NCBI GenBank assembly: GCA_029747585.1
Contig: JAPEVF010000123.1
Span: 1 to 64,000 of the forward strand
Source of the DNA: Pleurotus djamor
Taxonomy: Eukaryota > Basidiomycota > Agaricomycetes > Agaricales > Pleurotaceae
Reading direction: 5' to 3'
DNA: 64,000 bases
Positions 47,852 to 58,074 of this stretch are shown piece after piece (within the stretch, counting starts at the first letter, position 1; each line of letters starts with the position of its first letter). Below the pieces are notes generated by a model that made no database searches, had not been told where the DNA came from, and saw only the letters and a program-made list of their open reading frames with translations. The position numbers and the translations under genes were made by a program.

Positions 47852-48986
47852 TCAGGCCTCGCGGAGTCTGTCCCGCAGTCTCTCAAGGGCCTTTCCAAGC
47901 TCGTTGCGGCCTCGACCATCTGCACCCACACCCCAGAAAGCATCTTTATCTGAGTCCTTTGTAAAATAATGAGGTAAATCGGAGTTCAGGGTGAAGGTGA
48001 TAAGCACCCACCTCAACTAACTCAGCATCACCGGTAGCGAGAAGTTCCTGCTTCAAGTCGGCATGCTGAGTGAATTTATGATAAATCGCTTCGTCCATCT
48101 GATAGCCAGNAAAGGTTAAACTGATNGCAAGACGAAAGTTACTTGGCTGAACGCACTTTCTGTATGTTAACTTGGAGCCAGTCTGGACGGACTTCTGGTT
48201 GGAAACGCCGAGCTTCCGAGAAGACAACGCTGGGGCGTTCGGAACAGGTTCGAAGATGTTCCGCGAGACCTGGTCGATAGTCCTGGAACTAGAGCCAGGG
48301 CTCAATTTAGGAGGACAATGTAGAAGGGGNACGCGCACCTTGAAAGACTGGAATAGATGTTCGCTCGTCGGGTACTTTTTACCCTTGTATATCACCGGAT
48401 GTGCAGAAAAGTTGGTGAANCCGTAGTGGGGATCGTGTTTNTGGTAAAAGAGAATGCGGGGCCTTGAACGGCGTTGAGAATTGCTGAGCGAAGAAAGGGG
48501 AAGTCCTGGGCTTCCCGGAGGGGTACCAAATGCAGAGCGNCGAAGNGCTGATTCGCTCTTGGATCCAGGACGCCTGAGATACATCGTCTTGCGATTCGAG
48601 TTTCGAACTTCGGGTTCCCCTTCGCTGCGCGTCTGCTGNGGGCTAGATTCTTCNTGATAAATATAATACTCCTTTTCNGTCATACTTTGAGTACGTCGAG
48701 AGGGCTGCGGTGGCGAAAGGCCCTCCTGTTCACTGTGATGCTGCGACTCTGCGCCNTCAGGTATATCGGCCAGTTTNATGATTTCGTGGACCGTCTCGGG
48801 GGACCATTGGTTCGGAGGTGTATCGCTGGTGACAAACACGGTCCGTCGGCGTTCTTCGACGCGATATTGAAACGTTTGGGATGCCTTGGATGAAGTTGGA
48901 GACATAATGGCCTGCATTTGTGGGAGGGCGGTGGTTACTCCTGCTGGAGAAGTAATAATGGCGATCGGGGTTCGAGAGGGCATCAT
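47852..48986 (-). CDS. NADAR (YbiA-like, DUF1768) domain protein
   Basis: Four exons: 48339-48986, 48157-48288, 48012-48098 and 47852-47956, 323 residues. The first about 170 residues are low-complexity, with Pro, Ser and basic stretches, probably disordered. The NADAR domain follows: HPVIYKGKKYPTSEHLFQSF, then RPGLAEHLRTC, FSEARRF, RPDWLQVNIQ, MDEAIYHKFTQHADLKQELL, TGDAELVE and FWGVGADGRGRNELGKALER. These are all core NADAR motifs, including SEHLFQ and FWG. Bacterial NADAR proteins remove ADP-ribose from guanine in DNA or act on riboflavin intermediates; eukaryotic roles are largely open. The neighbours are three ADP-ribosyltransferases, which favours a de-ADP-ribosylating role here. Eight or so n in exon 1 keep the frame. 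Confidence 0.9.
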
Positions 48987-49540
48987 GCAAGGAGACAAAG
49001 AGAGTCGAATGATTCAGCGAGTAATAATGAGTACTTCGGAGTACGCGTAGTAGGATGGCTTTGTCGGTGGCCTGAGGTCAGAAACTAAAGTTATACATGC
49101 ACCTGAGACAGACACGAGGCAAATGGCTCACCCAATCGATGAACCGTGCGTTACCGGGTAGGCTATCCTCGTGTCATCTGCATTGTAGATAGCTCACAGA
49201 CCAAAATCGAGCTTCGAACTCCAAACTTTTGCTGGTGGTTAGCAATACTTACGGTGAAAGTTTCAGCCCAGAAAAGGACACTGGTGGATTCTAATCCTTG
49301 AGCAGGCGAGGCTCAAAAACTCGATCCTCGTATGTTGTCTTTGAAGGTATCCCAGAGCTTGTCAGAACCATAAAATTCATGGAATCAAGCCCAAAGAATC
49401 GAGGATCACAAGAAGTCGGTTGGTAGTCAGTAGTCAGACGAAGTCGAACAATAGTGAACAGGCGCTTCGTGTTCAGGGGAGAATAGGAGCCAGACCTCCC
49501 GTGGCTTAGCGCTGTTGTAGCGCTGTGAACTTGCTTCAGC

Positions 49541-49590
49541 TCCATCGTCTCAACGCGGCTTGACGCGTCAAGCCGCGTTGAGACGATGGA
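49541..49590. repeat. Perfect 50-bp palindrome (inverted repeat without spacer)
   Basis: The 25 bases 49541-49565 are the exact reverse complement of 49566-49590, meeting at GACG|CGTC. It starts TCCATCGTCTC and ends GAGACGATGGA. It lies in the divergent spacer between the NADAR gene (start 48986) and the first PARP gene (start 49879). The flanks share only a short CTGTGAA match (49523 against its complement near 49611). It could be a protein-binding site, a hairpin or an assembly fold-back. Confidence 0.9.
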
Positions 49591-49798
49591 CAAGTTTGAC
49601 GCTCAAATTCACAGTTGAAACTGTTCACTCGACGACTGGCACAGCATATGCAACGTTGCTTCCATGCGCTGGCTTACATGATTCGGCTCGCGCTTGGGAC
49701 AACCATGTACTACGATCTACATGGCGAAACCCGGGAGCTCGGTCAACGCGCTTTTCATTTGCAAGGCATTGACCCTCTCCTACAACGGTGACAAACGA

Positions 49799-49817
49799 TA
49801 TATATATATATGTATAT
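49799..49817 (+). promoter_or_regulatory. TA-repeat / TATA region before the first PARP gene
   Basis: An alternating TATATATATATG then TATAT tract, about 60-80 bases before the ATG at 49879, probably serving as the core promoter. Confidence 0.4.
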
Positions 49818-49878
49818 TGCATATTGAAGGTCGGCGTATCACCTCGACAGACACTTCCCCTCTTGCTGAATGTTTGAA

Positions 49879-50998
49879 ATGATGGCAGATCTCTTCAACA
49901 TTGATCATTCTCCCTCGAATTCTGGAAAACGCAGTCGCCTCGTGCCTCTCAAAGAGGGTGACCACACATACTCCCATCGTACGTTTTGTCTTTTCTTTCT
50001 GTGTCGGAACACGCGTTAACCGTTCATCTACAGTGGAGCGATACTTCCAAACAGGCTGGAAGCATCCTCACAAACCGCAACCCCAAGTCCACCGTATCTT
50101 CAAAGTGGNCTATCCAGAAGCCATCTTGAAACCCTTTCTAGATTACCGGTATGTCTGCTTGATGTATGAAGCTGACATACAACTCATTTACGTGGGTACC
50201 ACAGGTCACGAGTTGAATCAACGCTCAACAGTACTACGCTCAAGTTCCTTCCTGGGAACGAATGTCTACTGTTTCACGGGACGAATAGGCGATGTCTCAT
50301 TGGGGATGATAAGAGCAACGTGATGCTTTGCTCATTACCTGAGTGCTTCCTCTGCTGCGTCTTGCGTGGTTCCTTTGACATTTCGAAATGTGGTATGTTG
50401 TTCCTTTCCGAGGAAATCACTTTCGTATGATGTTCATGTCCGAGTCACTTCTTTCAGGCTCGAAAAACAGGTTCAAGAGGTAGGACGCTCTGTTCAGTGA
50501 TATGGGATTTGACAGCTCACTTGGGGAAATAGGTTCGGAACCGGGATATACACGTCCTCATGTTCATCGAGTAAGCATCCTTTTCCTCCTTCATTGGTGG
50601 CGCATCACTGACACAGCCAGTAGAGGCAGATGACTATGTCTCAAACGTTACGAGCAACTCCCACTTTCGAGTTATGTTGATTAATCGAGTGGTTGTCGGC
50701 AATCCAAACAAGCGCACGAGGAATGCTAGCTATCTCACAGGCGCACCTCCCGGGTTTGACTCGGTAAGTTCATTCATTTCGGCGATTCTGGGTAACGCTG
50801 AACTTCTAACGACTATGCCCCCAGGTTGTGGGTGTCCCTGGAGCTGATCTTAATTATGAAGAGACCGTCGTTTATGACAACGACGCGATTCGTCCGGCCT
50901 TTCTTATAGTTTATAGTCACGAACCGATCCGGCAGGAACCGCGATCCAAGTCCAACGCATTCTGGACGGCAATCTTTAGCACACCCTTGGCCACTTAG
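49879..50998 (+). CDS. PARP-type ADP-ribosyltransferase A (catalytic domain only)
   Basis: Seven exons: 49879-49978, 50034-50148, 50205-50392, 50458-50479, 50533-50570, 50624-50763 and 50825-50998, 258 residues. The PARP signature is complete: FHGT with catalytic-pocket His96, then RCLIG and LPECFLCCVLRGSFDISK; RFGTGIYTSS with Tyr148; GAPPGFDSV; and NYEETVVYDNDAIRP with Glu214. This H-Y-E set is that of NAD-dependent ADP-ribosyltransferases able to extend chains. No zinc modules precede the catalytic domain, only about 35 residues beginning MMADLFNID, in contrast to PARP genes B and C. One exon is just 22 nt. The n at 50109 is a real base position. The target is unknown; the neighbouring NADAR gene suggests a reversible modification. 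Confidence 0.87.
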
Positions 50999-51346
50999 TC
51001 CTTAGGCTTCAGGTGATGGACTTGCCAATTTGTTTAGGTTTTATATGGGTTCGTGGGACTTACGTAGTGTTAATCTATGGTATTTATGACATTTAACATC
51101 GACATTCAGAACCCCTGTAGATTCGGAAAACCTTGACCCCACAAACAGACGACTCTAGAATCCTTGGGTGGATATATCGCTACTGATCATGCTACCGCGC
51201 TTAAGCGCCCACACACTCAATAGGCGCTAAGAACCTTGACGTGGTTTTTCGTTCTCACCCCATCATTCTTTTCTTCATTTTGTTTCAATCGATAACCTCT
51301 GGCCCACAAGTTAAATATTCTCGAACATAAATACTACGGCCAGCGC

Positions 51347-52562
51347 TCAGTGCTTTACATACATCACCACGTATCTTGGGATGATCGCGTCCGCCGATGC
51401 CACGAAAATCGATTGTTCATCTGGAGACTACGAATGCAACGTGTTAGCTGAAGGGCGGATACTTCGTGCAAGATCTGGTACACCTACCGTCTGCGAGCCT
51501 CCTGGCGACTGACCTGGCTCGATTACCACATCGCAGGCTATCATGACGCGGTACGGCGAAGTCGTACAACTCGTCGCAAATTTATCTGCAAGACTCGGGT
51601 TCCGATATGAATATATCCCATCCCCATATCTTTCAGGCGAATCATTGTCACCTATCAATGCTTACGGACTGGGGACGACTTACCTTCCCTTGTTCGCCGG
51701 GACTCCAAAGGCGAAGGTTCTAAAGGAACTCTTGATAGGGCAGCAAATTCCGCAGGATCGGAAGTCGCAGAGCACTGGGCCCTTGGTGCCCATATCGCAG
51801 ATACATTGAGCACTGTGAAAGACTCGGATTTGCTCGGACACGGGGTGGGACGTGCTTGAGAAATGGTTAGCCGGGGACTCCACAGATTGATGGACAATAC
51901 CTACCGGTACGCATCGTGTCTCGTTCTTACATCCCTGCTCGCCGTCACTTCATACACTTTCTCGACAGACGGTGAACCCCCCTCTTTCGAGGACCACGAC
52001 GCAGCGAAATGATCCCTCACTTTGTTTAATATGTCAACGATTGACAGGTTCTGGCAACGAATTCGATGAAGAGAATGACACGTACATGTTTTGAAGGCCG
52101 AGCTATCCAATCCCAGCTCCTTCATTCGCGGTCCTAGCCGCGAGTTCCTGTCGCATGCAATACACAAATTGCTGCCTACGTTCCTCGGTTGTATCTGGCA
52201 AGATTCACATCCTTTCACCAGGCCGATGCGTACAGCGTCCCTGTCGAATCGAGATTCATGCGGTCAGCGCGCCCACCCAGCGATGATGATCAACTCGTTA
52301 CCTCGCATGTTTCTCAGAACAGAAGCCCATAAACGCAGGCTTTCCAGTGGCACGGCACCCTTGTAGCGCACATGCACTCAAGCTCGGCCCTTGCCCCCCG
52401 TTTCGTGCGCAGCTCCTGCTGCAATACGGATGTTTGAATCCCCCTTCCACGAACTTGGGCTTTATCCCGCAAATCTAATGACCAGCGTTCGGCGGAAGTC
52501 CCAGAGACTTAATGAAAACGGCGACCTACTTCACATAGATCGTCCTGTGGTTGGACCGGCAT
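51347..52562 (-). CDS. PARP-type ADP-ribosyltransferase B with N-terminal zinc modules
   Basis: Seven exons: 52530-52562, 52302-52474, 52086-52240, 51905-52019, 51684-51854, 51488-51629 and 51347-51427, 289 residues. The start MPVQPQDDLCE leads into three Cys modules: C-x2-C-x2-KPKF...HPYCSRSC; C-x4-C-x-KP...FCSEKH; and CESCQIQPRNVGSNLCIAC. The catalytic part has VEKVYEV, FHSAQCIC (His172), RSCGICCPIKSSF, RYGDGIYSY (Tyr222) and DEQSIFVASADAI (Glu267). The usual H-G-T is H-S-A, so NAD binding may differ. It is shorter than PARP C and has one fewer module. It is convergent with PARP A and divergent from PARP C across 357 bp. Confidence 0.82.
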
Positions 52563-52919
52563 CTGTACTTTGGGTTGCGAGTTCCAGTGGACCAGGTTCT
52601 TGACGAATGAAGGCATGAAGAGAAAGTTACAAAGGCAGACTTTGATAACGACGACCCGTAAAATACTAAGCAGTGAGTGTAACATCAGCACGTTTTAGGG
52701 CCGTGCCTCACGTTATGTGACCAGACCATCGATGGTTTTACCTCTGCACGAGGACACCATGCTTAACCCAGCCAGTTCGCGGCCTTTTCCTTCCCCGGCC
52801 GTTATTATAAGAATTCCTCATCAAGACGCCAATTGCCTTCCCCATTACCCAGGTTTTTACTAACTATTATCATTCCTATCTAAAGGAGCTCAAAGGCCTC
52901 CCTGTCTCTTCGATTCGAA
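52563..52919. promoter_or_regulatory. Bidirectional promoter region, PARP B (-) / PARP C (+)
   Basis: A 357-bp spacer between the divergent start codons of two PARP genes. A TTATTATAAG element at about 52802-52811 and a pyrimidine-rich leader precede PARP C. The arrangement allows joint control. Confidence 0.45.
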
Positions 52920-54712
52920 ATGGCATCAGCAATCCCCTTGGCCGTCTCGCTCCTCTCGACTATGGCTGCTAGTCATCCTGGTCTGCAGAGTATTCAGAAA
53001 GCTATGCCTGCCATTCAGTCCCTGGCCCCCTCCGCCCCAACAAACGCGCAACCCGCGCCTTCTGCCCCCGTCAATATCCCAGCTCCTCCTGGGTCTTTGT
53101 CGAACACTGGTGCTGGCACACCAAGCACGCCTCCGACGACCTCCACGCTTTGCGAAGTCAGTTACGAAATAGAATCTATGCTTGCCGTTTCATTGATTGT
53201 CTTTTAGACATGCCACATTCGCCCTAAATTCCATGATGGCACCAAGACGCATCCTTATTGCAGTAAAGGATGCGCGACGAAGGGTAAATCCAATCATGGA
53301 AACCACACTCATGCCGCTGGCGGCCAAACCTCATCGAACTGCGATGTAAGTAACTTTGTCTGACAGCTTTTTGATATTTGTCTCATCGCCAAGTAGGTCT
53401 GCCACACTCGCCCGAAGTACAACGATGGGACCAAGACCCACCCCTTCTGTAGCAAAGCCTGTGCGAAGAAGTTCCACGGCGGTGGTAAAAGTTCGTCTTT
53501 TTACTCGACAAGACGGAAGTACTAATGTCTTGATCAAGGTTCTATCTGTCGAGCGCCTGGTTGCCAGAAGCCAACCTTCACCACGCCGAACGGTACCCAG
53601 AGTGATTACTGTTCTATGGCTCATAAGACGTAAGTTTGTTTTGCTCAAGCGTAAGGCTCCGCTCATGTTTATTCCTTGTAGCCTCGTCGAGACTATATGT
53701 ATTCTCTGCCTCCAAGCACCCAAACAATCTGGCTCGCATTTCTGCAGCAAGACGTGCAGTGATGACGCGGAATCCAAGGGTCCCATGATCCTAGAAGTTC
53801 CGCAAGGACATGTTACCTTCAAGAGTGGTACGTCAAGGCTTCTTTGTCTCCTTCTATCCATCAGTGCTAATCGATGTGAACTCTTATCCAGTCGCTGACC
53901 AGTTCAAGGCATCTTGGCGACATGCTGGTACTTCCTGTCCACCCGTCCGACACGTGTATAAAATACTGTCGCCGCAAGCCTCGCTGGCGAACTACGATGC
54001 GTATCGGTGGGTCTTCACATTCATTCTTCGATGGTTTTCCAATGACGCATTGTTATCGTGTATCACAGTGCTGCAGTGGAAAGTCGTGGTCAGTTCGTGG
54101 CTGCTGGAAGATCCGCTGGAAATGAAAACCGTCGCTGGCATGGCACACGACGAGAATGCAACCTAGGTGACCCAGGACAAAGCGCGTTTTGCTCTTCTCC
54201 AACGTGTTCTTTGTGCTGCATCGTCAAGACGTCATACGATCTTCGCCTCTTTGGCAAGAAGACCGGCTGGGGACGGTGTGTTATACCCCTTTGTCGTGTT
54301 CGTGAGTGTGAGGCTTACCTGTGCGGTCTAGATTCGGAAGAGGAATATACACTTCATCGACATCATCCAAGTAGGTCCTTTCGCCTCGCCTTCGCATCCA
54401 CAACGACTTACCCGATTAGATCGAACGACTATTCTACTAATGACTGCAAGTCAAACCTCAAGTCGATGCTTCTCAACAAGGTCGTTGTAGGAAAGGGTTG
54501 CAAGATGACTCATGATAATACCTCGCTGCAAGCTCCGCCTGCTGGCTTTGACTCGGTGAGTGGAAATTCGTGTAGGTTGCTTTGTCAGTAGTTCAAACTT
54601 TTCGTCTATCTAGGTCTTGGCCGAGAAAGGCGGCAGTCTCAATTATGACGAGCTTGTCGTTTACACGAACGATGCCATTCGCCCTTCCTTCCTTGTCATG
54701 TATGAGCCTTAG
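52920..54712 (+). CDS. PARP-type ADP-ribosyltransferase C with four zinc modules
   Basis: Ten exons: 52920-53156, 53208-53345, 53397-53490, 53539-53629, 53682-53827, 53892-54006, 54069-54275, 54332-54370, 54420-54555 and 54614-54712, 433 residues. A Pro/Ala-rich leader precedes CETCHIRPKF...YCSKGC, CDVCHTRPKY...FCSKAC, CRAPGCQKP...YCSMAH and CILCLQAPKQSGSHFCSKTC. The PARP domain follows: VRHVYKILSP, RRWHGTRREC (His about 297), RFGRGIYTSSTSSKSNDYS (Tyr about 348), APPAGFDSV and NYDELVVYTNDAIRP (Glu about 414). It should transfer ADP-ribose from NAD to an unknown target. Exon boundaries in the catalytic part largely coincide with those of PARP A, showing common descent. Cys-module spacing differs from that of the zinc fingers of human PARP1. 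Confidence 0.92.
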
Positions 54713-54934
54713 TCCCTTGATCCTATTATCGCCGACTTGTATCTACCGCGCGATATCGCGCCCAAGCCAGTACTCACTCTTAGATATTTCTGTATATATA
54801 CTTATTTAAATCTGGCGCAGGTAATATGCAAACTACCCATATGTATAGCCAGAGGGACACGTCCATTTCTTGGCATGTAGATTATGTGTTGTATACAACG
54901 GTGTACAGGGGTACTGTGGAACAGAAAATGAATA

Positions 54935-55676
54935 TCACGTAGATGACGCCTGGGTACTATTCACATCAACATGTGGAAGTAAGAGATCGCGTGTTGTACG
55001 CCAAACCAACCAAATGATGGTGAGCATGCCAGCTGCGAATGAAAGCCTGCAGTAACCGTCAGTATCATGGAGTGCTTGATCGACCGGCGTAGGTGATTCA
55101 AGACTCACGTTTCCAGAACCGATAAGGCTACATACAGGAGGACGAAGAGTGAGTAGATGAAAAGTATGTATGACGATCGAAGACGCACCATAGACTGCTT
55201 GAAGCTGCCTACAATACACGAGGCCGAAACAAATACCTCGGGAATAGAGCGCTGGCAAGGCCGAGCTCATAATTGATGATGAGGCGATCCAAAACGACCA
55301 TGTTACGATGATCCAGACCCCTTGTACACCAATCGAAGACCATGGTAGAGTCGCCCAAACTGGGTGGATGAACATGATAGTAAATATGCTACCAGTAGCG
55401 AATGTCCAGGAAGACGTAAAGCTGACATGGGTATTTTAACAGACGGGTATGAGGCGAAGACGAAAGCACTCACATCGTTAACTTGAGCCCTGTCAGTGCT
55501 TCTCCGGCGGGAGAGTTCTGATTGAAATTGTATTGTGCCAAGAGCCAGCTTGACAGGCCGAGCTATAAAAAGAGCATGAAGAGACTGGCGTACGGACAAA
55601 ACATCGGACTACATGCCGTGGATAGGCTGAGAAACACGAGAAATGCGTAGACGCCTTTACCGTAATACTCAGACAT
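54935..55676 (-). CDS. Four-helix membrane protein, MARVEL-like
   Basis: Well-supported exons are 55474-55562, 55189-55421, 55108-55126 (19 nt) and 54935-55046, all in phase. They encode LGLSSWLLAQYNFNQN, FTSSWTFATGSIFTI, WIIVTWSFWIASSSIM, YCRQLQAVY and the last helix LSFAAGMLTIIWLVW, the pattern of agaricomycete MARVEL-like proteins (SxWL..YN, TSxWT, TWxxW, YCxQL). The first exon is uncertain. The preferred reading starts at 55676 (MSEYYGKGVYAFL) with a GTGTTT donor. An alternative starts at 55887 (MATERGTRFSQLIAG) and uses a 14-nt exon. About 160-220 residues. Such proteins shape membranes or junction-like domains; the function here is not known. Confidence 0.6.
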
Positions 55677-56442
55677 CGAGCCATAGGTTGAAGACAAACG
55701 AGAACGTACCCGGAGCGTATCGTTGCAGACGAACACCAGATTCTTTGTTGATTGGCCTGGGAGTGCGTAGAAGCAGCCGATAGGACCAGTAAACTGCGCA
55801 AAGATATAGAATTGCGAGTATGGTTACGACGAACGTCATGATACCAGCAATGAGTTGAGAAAATCTGGTGCCACGTTCTGTAGCCATGGTTTGTGGAATC
55901 CGAATCGGACGAAGGGAGGAAAAGTGCGAAGTGCCAGTGGGAGGTCGTATAAACTAGAGGGGAGTTACACGACCTCATTGATGATATAAGACTGTGATGA
56001 GACCCATGCCAGGGCTCGTGGAAGCCGTGATGCGTCCACGCCGCAAGTAGACATCCATGGCAAGCAATGAGAGACAAAGGACCCAGAAACTTAGAAGGCA
56101 CCGATGAAGAACCTTCCAGCGCCAGTCCGGCGAAGAGAATGAACTTGATGCTCAAGCTTGAGGTTACGAAGAATCAACATGGGTGTAAGCAAGCAAGTCG
56201 ACAAGCGCTCATAGAGCGCCTGGGAGTAACTTGAAGTAAAGTACTGACAAAGATGGTGTTGAGCCTGTTGGGCGAAATAAGCACCGCGGAACTACCTACA
56301 AGGAGACGAAATAATGTGTAAGTATAGACAATAAATTAGCGCAGATAATGAAGGCAAAATAAAGGAGAGTGGACGCCCGAGAACTCCGCCTGCATCGACA
56401 AGATGGCATGATAAACAGCCGAGAAGCAGTTGACCGAGCGCA
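55677..56442. other. Intergenic (or upstream exon of the MARVEL-like gene)
   Basis: About 770 bp. A 73-codon minus frame at 55669-55887 with one hydrophobic helix could be an alternative first exon of the MARVEL-like gene. Otherwise no gene is recognised. Confidence 0.4.
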
Positions 56443-57545
56443 TCAACCGATCGACACTCTTCGGCGCATTCGTACACGGTCGCCTTGATCTCCAAAGTAA
56501 CGCTCTGTCTCAAACCCCCAGTGAATCGATCCGATTATCCAGTCTTGAAGACCGCGAATGTAAATCGCGATATCAGCACCGTCGCTACTGTGAGTGGGTG
56601 AGTACATATCCAAGATGGAGTGGGCTTCCTGGACGAAGCATTGAATTGTAGAGCGATGCAGGTTTGCGACGTGGTCGATAGCTTGTTGGATGCTGTATCC
56701 GTGTGTGTACATGATTATAAAAACCACATTATGGGATGATCCACGAGCCTGGTCGAATGAGAAGGACAGGACGTCCTAAAGCAACAAAGAATCAATCATC
56801 CGCTTCATCTGGGGGAGCCAAGTTGATGACGTACATTGGACCATGAAACCAAGTCGGAGGCTAATCGATTGAGTTCCGTAACTCGTGGGTCTGAGCACAG
56901 TTCATATGGGAGACGCATGCCATGGGCGTATTCCAGGAGTATGAAAGCGGGAGAGCAACCACTCATTACATGCTGCAAATCGATGAAGGATTCCAAGTCA
57001 GGGATTGCGTTGGTCGCTCGGTCGAAAGATTGTTGGCGCAGCCCCATAAAAAGGGTTTCGATGCTTAAAGCAAGTCGCCGTAAGATTGAACTAGACGTGG
57101 TCTTTCTTAAACGTGACCATACACTGCTTGCCAAGATAAGCATCGAGAGGAAAGCGTGTAAAAGGGAATGGCCTGACCTTCGGAGTAATATAGACGTAAC
57201 ACAATCTGAGACGAAATGAGGATGGTGGATAGTGTTCAGTACCACATCAGACATTTCCGCCACCTGTTCAGGATCCATCGCGTCGAGTTCGCATCGAATA
57301 AAAAAGAATAAGTTCAAGAAGTCGCAGCAGACTCGGAATTGGCCATAGTCGACGGTGGGATAGCACATAGCGGCGAGCAGCCCCGCCTTTAAGCCTTTGA
57401 CTTCCAACCATCTCTCATTGGAAAGACTAGCCCCTTCTCGCAACCAGGCATCGGAGGCCGAAGATGCTCGCCGGCAATCAGGATGAATACGAAGTTCGAA
57501 TGGGCATCGTTGTAAGAGGTCCGGTAACTGGAACTCGCTAGGCAT
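56443..57545 (-). CDS. Sesquiterpene synthase-like protein with altered DDxxD motif
   Basis: Two exons, 56835-57545 and 56443-56775, 347 residues, the usual length of basidiomycete sesquiterpene synthases. The start FQLPDLLQRCPFELRIHP and the later IPDLESFIDLQHVMSGCSPA, EYAHGMRLPYELCSDPRV and IHWGFETERYFGDQG match the family. The second metal motif is NDVLSFSFD (N237, S241, D245), close to NDxxSxxxE. The first motif, normally D(D/E)xxD after LFF, reads RCELD at residues 84-88: the leading Asp is Arg and the next acid is Cys. These residues normally hold magnesium and the diphosphate of farnesyl diphosphate, so the enzyme may be inactive or altered. No neighbouring cytochrome P450 is seen in the window. 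Confidence 0.85.
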
Positions 57546-58074
57546 GTTGGTCGGGCAGTGGTAGGAGTGGAATGAGAAGAAACATGAAGGCCATCATGAT
57601 CGGGCACTTGAATATTCAGCTCGAAACTGTGCCAGGTCAGAACAATAGAGTCGGTGGCCCTTCAAATTTAGCCAGCAATTCCCATGACAATAGTTTCCCC
57701 TTGGGAGTCAGATCTGAGAGGCGAGAACAGCTGATATGATATGAGTGATGATGAAGGTCCTCATAACAAGGTGTCCGGACCATACGGCCTAGTGAGAGTG
57801 TGCTGTGGGTGTGTCAGAGTTGGTGTAGGCGTATAGGGCAGAAGGGGCACCGTTGAAGGTTCGGGTAGATCAGGGACGAACAAAGAATGACGAAGATTTC
57901 CCCACTTGGCAAAACTTGGGATGTACCGCCACCGCTCGGTGGTAGAAGACACACGCGTTCATGCATGATGGGTTATGGACACAAGGGCACCGTCGTAGAG
58001 GACGTCCCAGGGATGGTCAAGCCTTTGTAAATGATAGCATTTTACCCTACGGGGCTTTACTTGCACGTTAGCCT
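57546..58074. other. Intergenic, upstream of terpene synthase
   Basis: About 530 bp between the start of the terpene synthase gene and the 3' end of the first M28 peptidase gene, both on the minus strand. No gene seen. Confidence 0.45.

Noticed and set aside
55493..56155. 220-codon open frame on the minus strand
   Set aside because: It runs in a different frame across the MARVEL-like exons, has a Ser/His-rich composition without motifs, and is best explained as a shadow.
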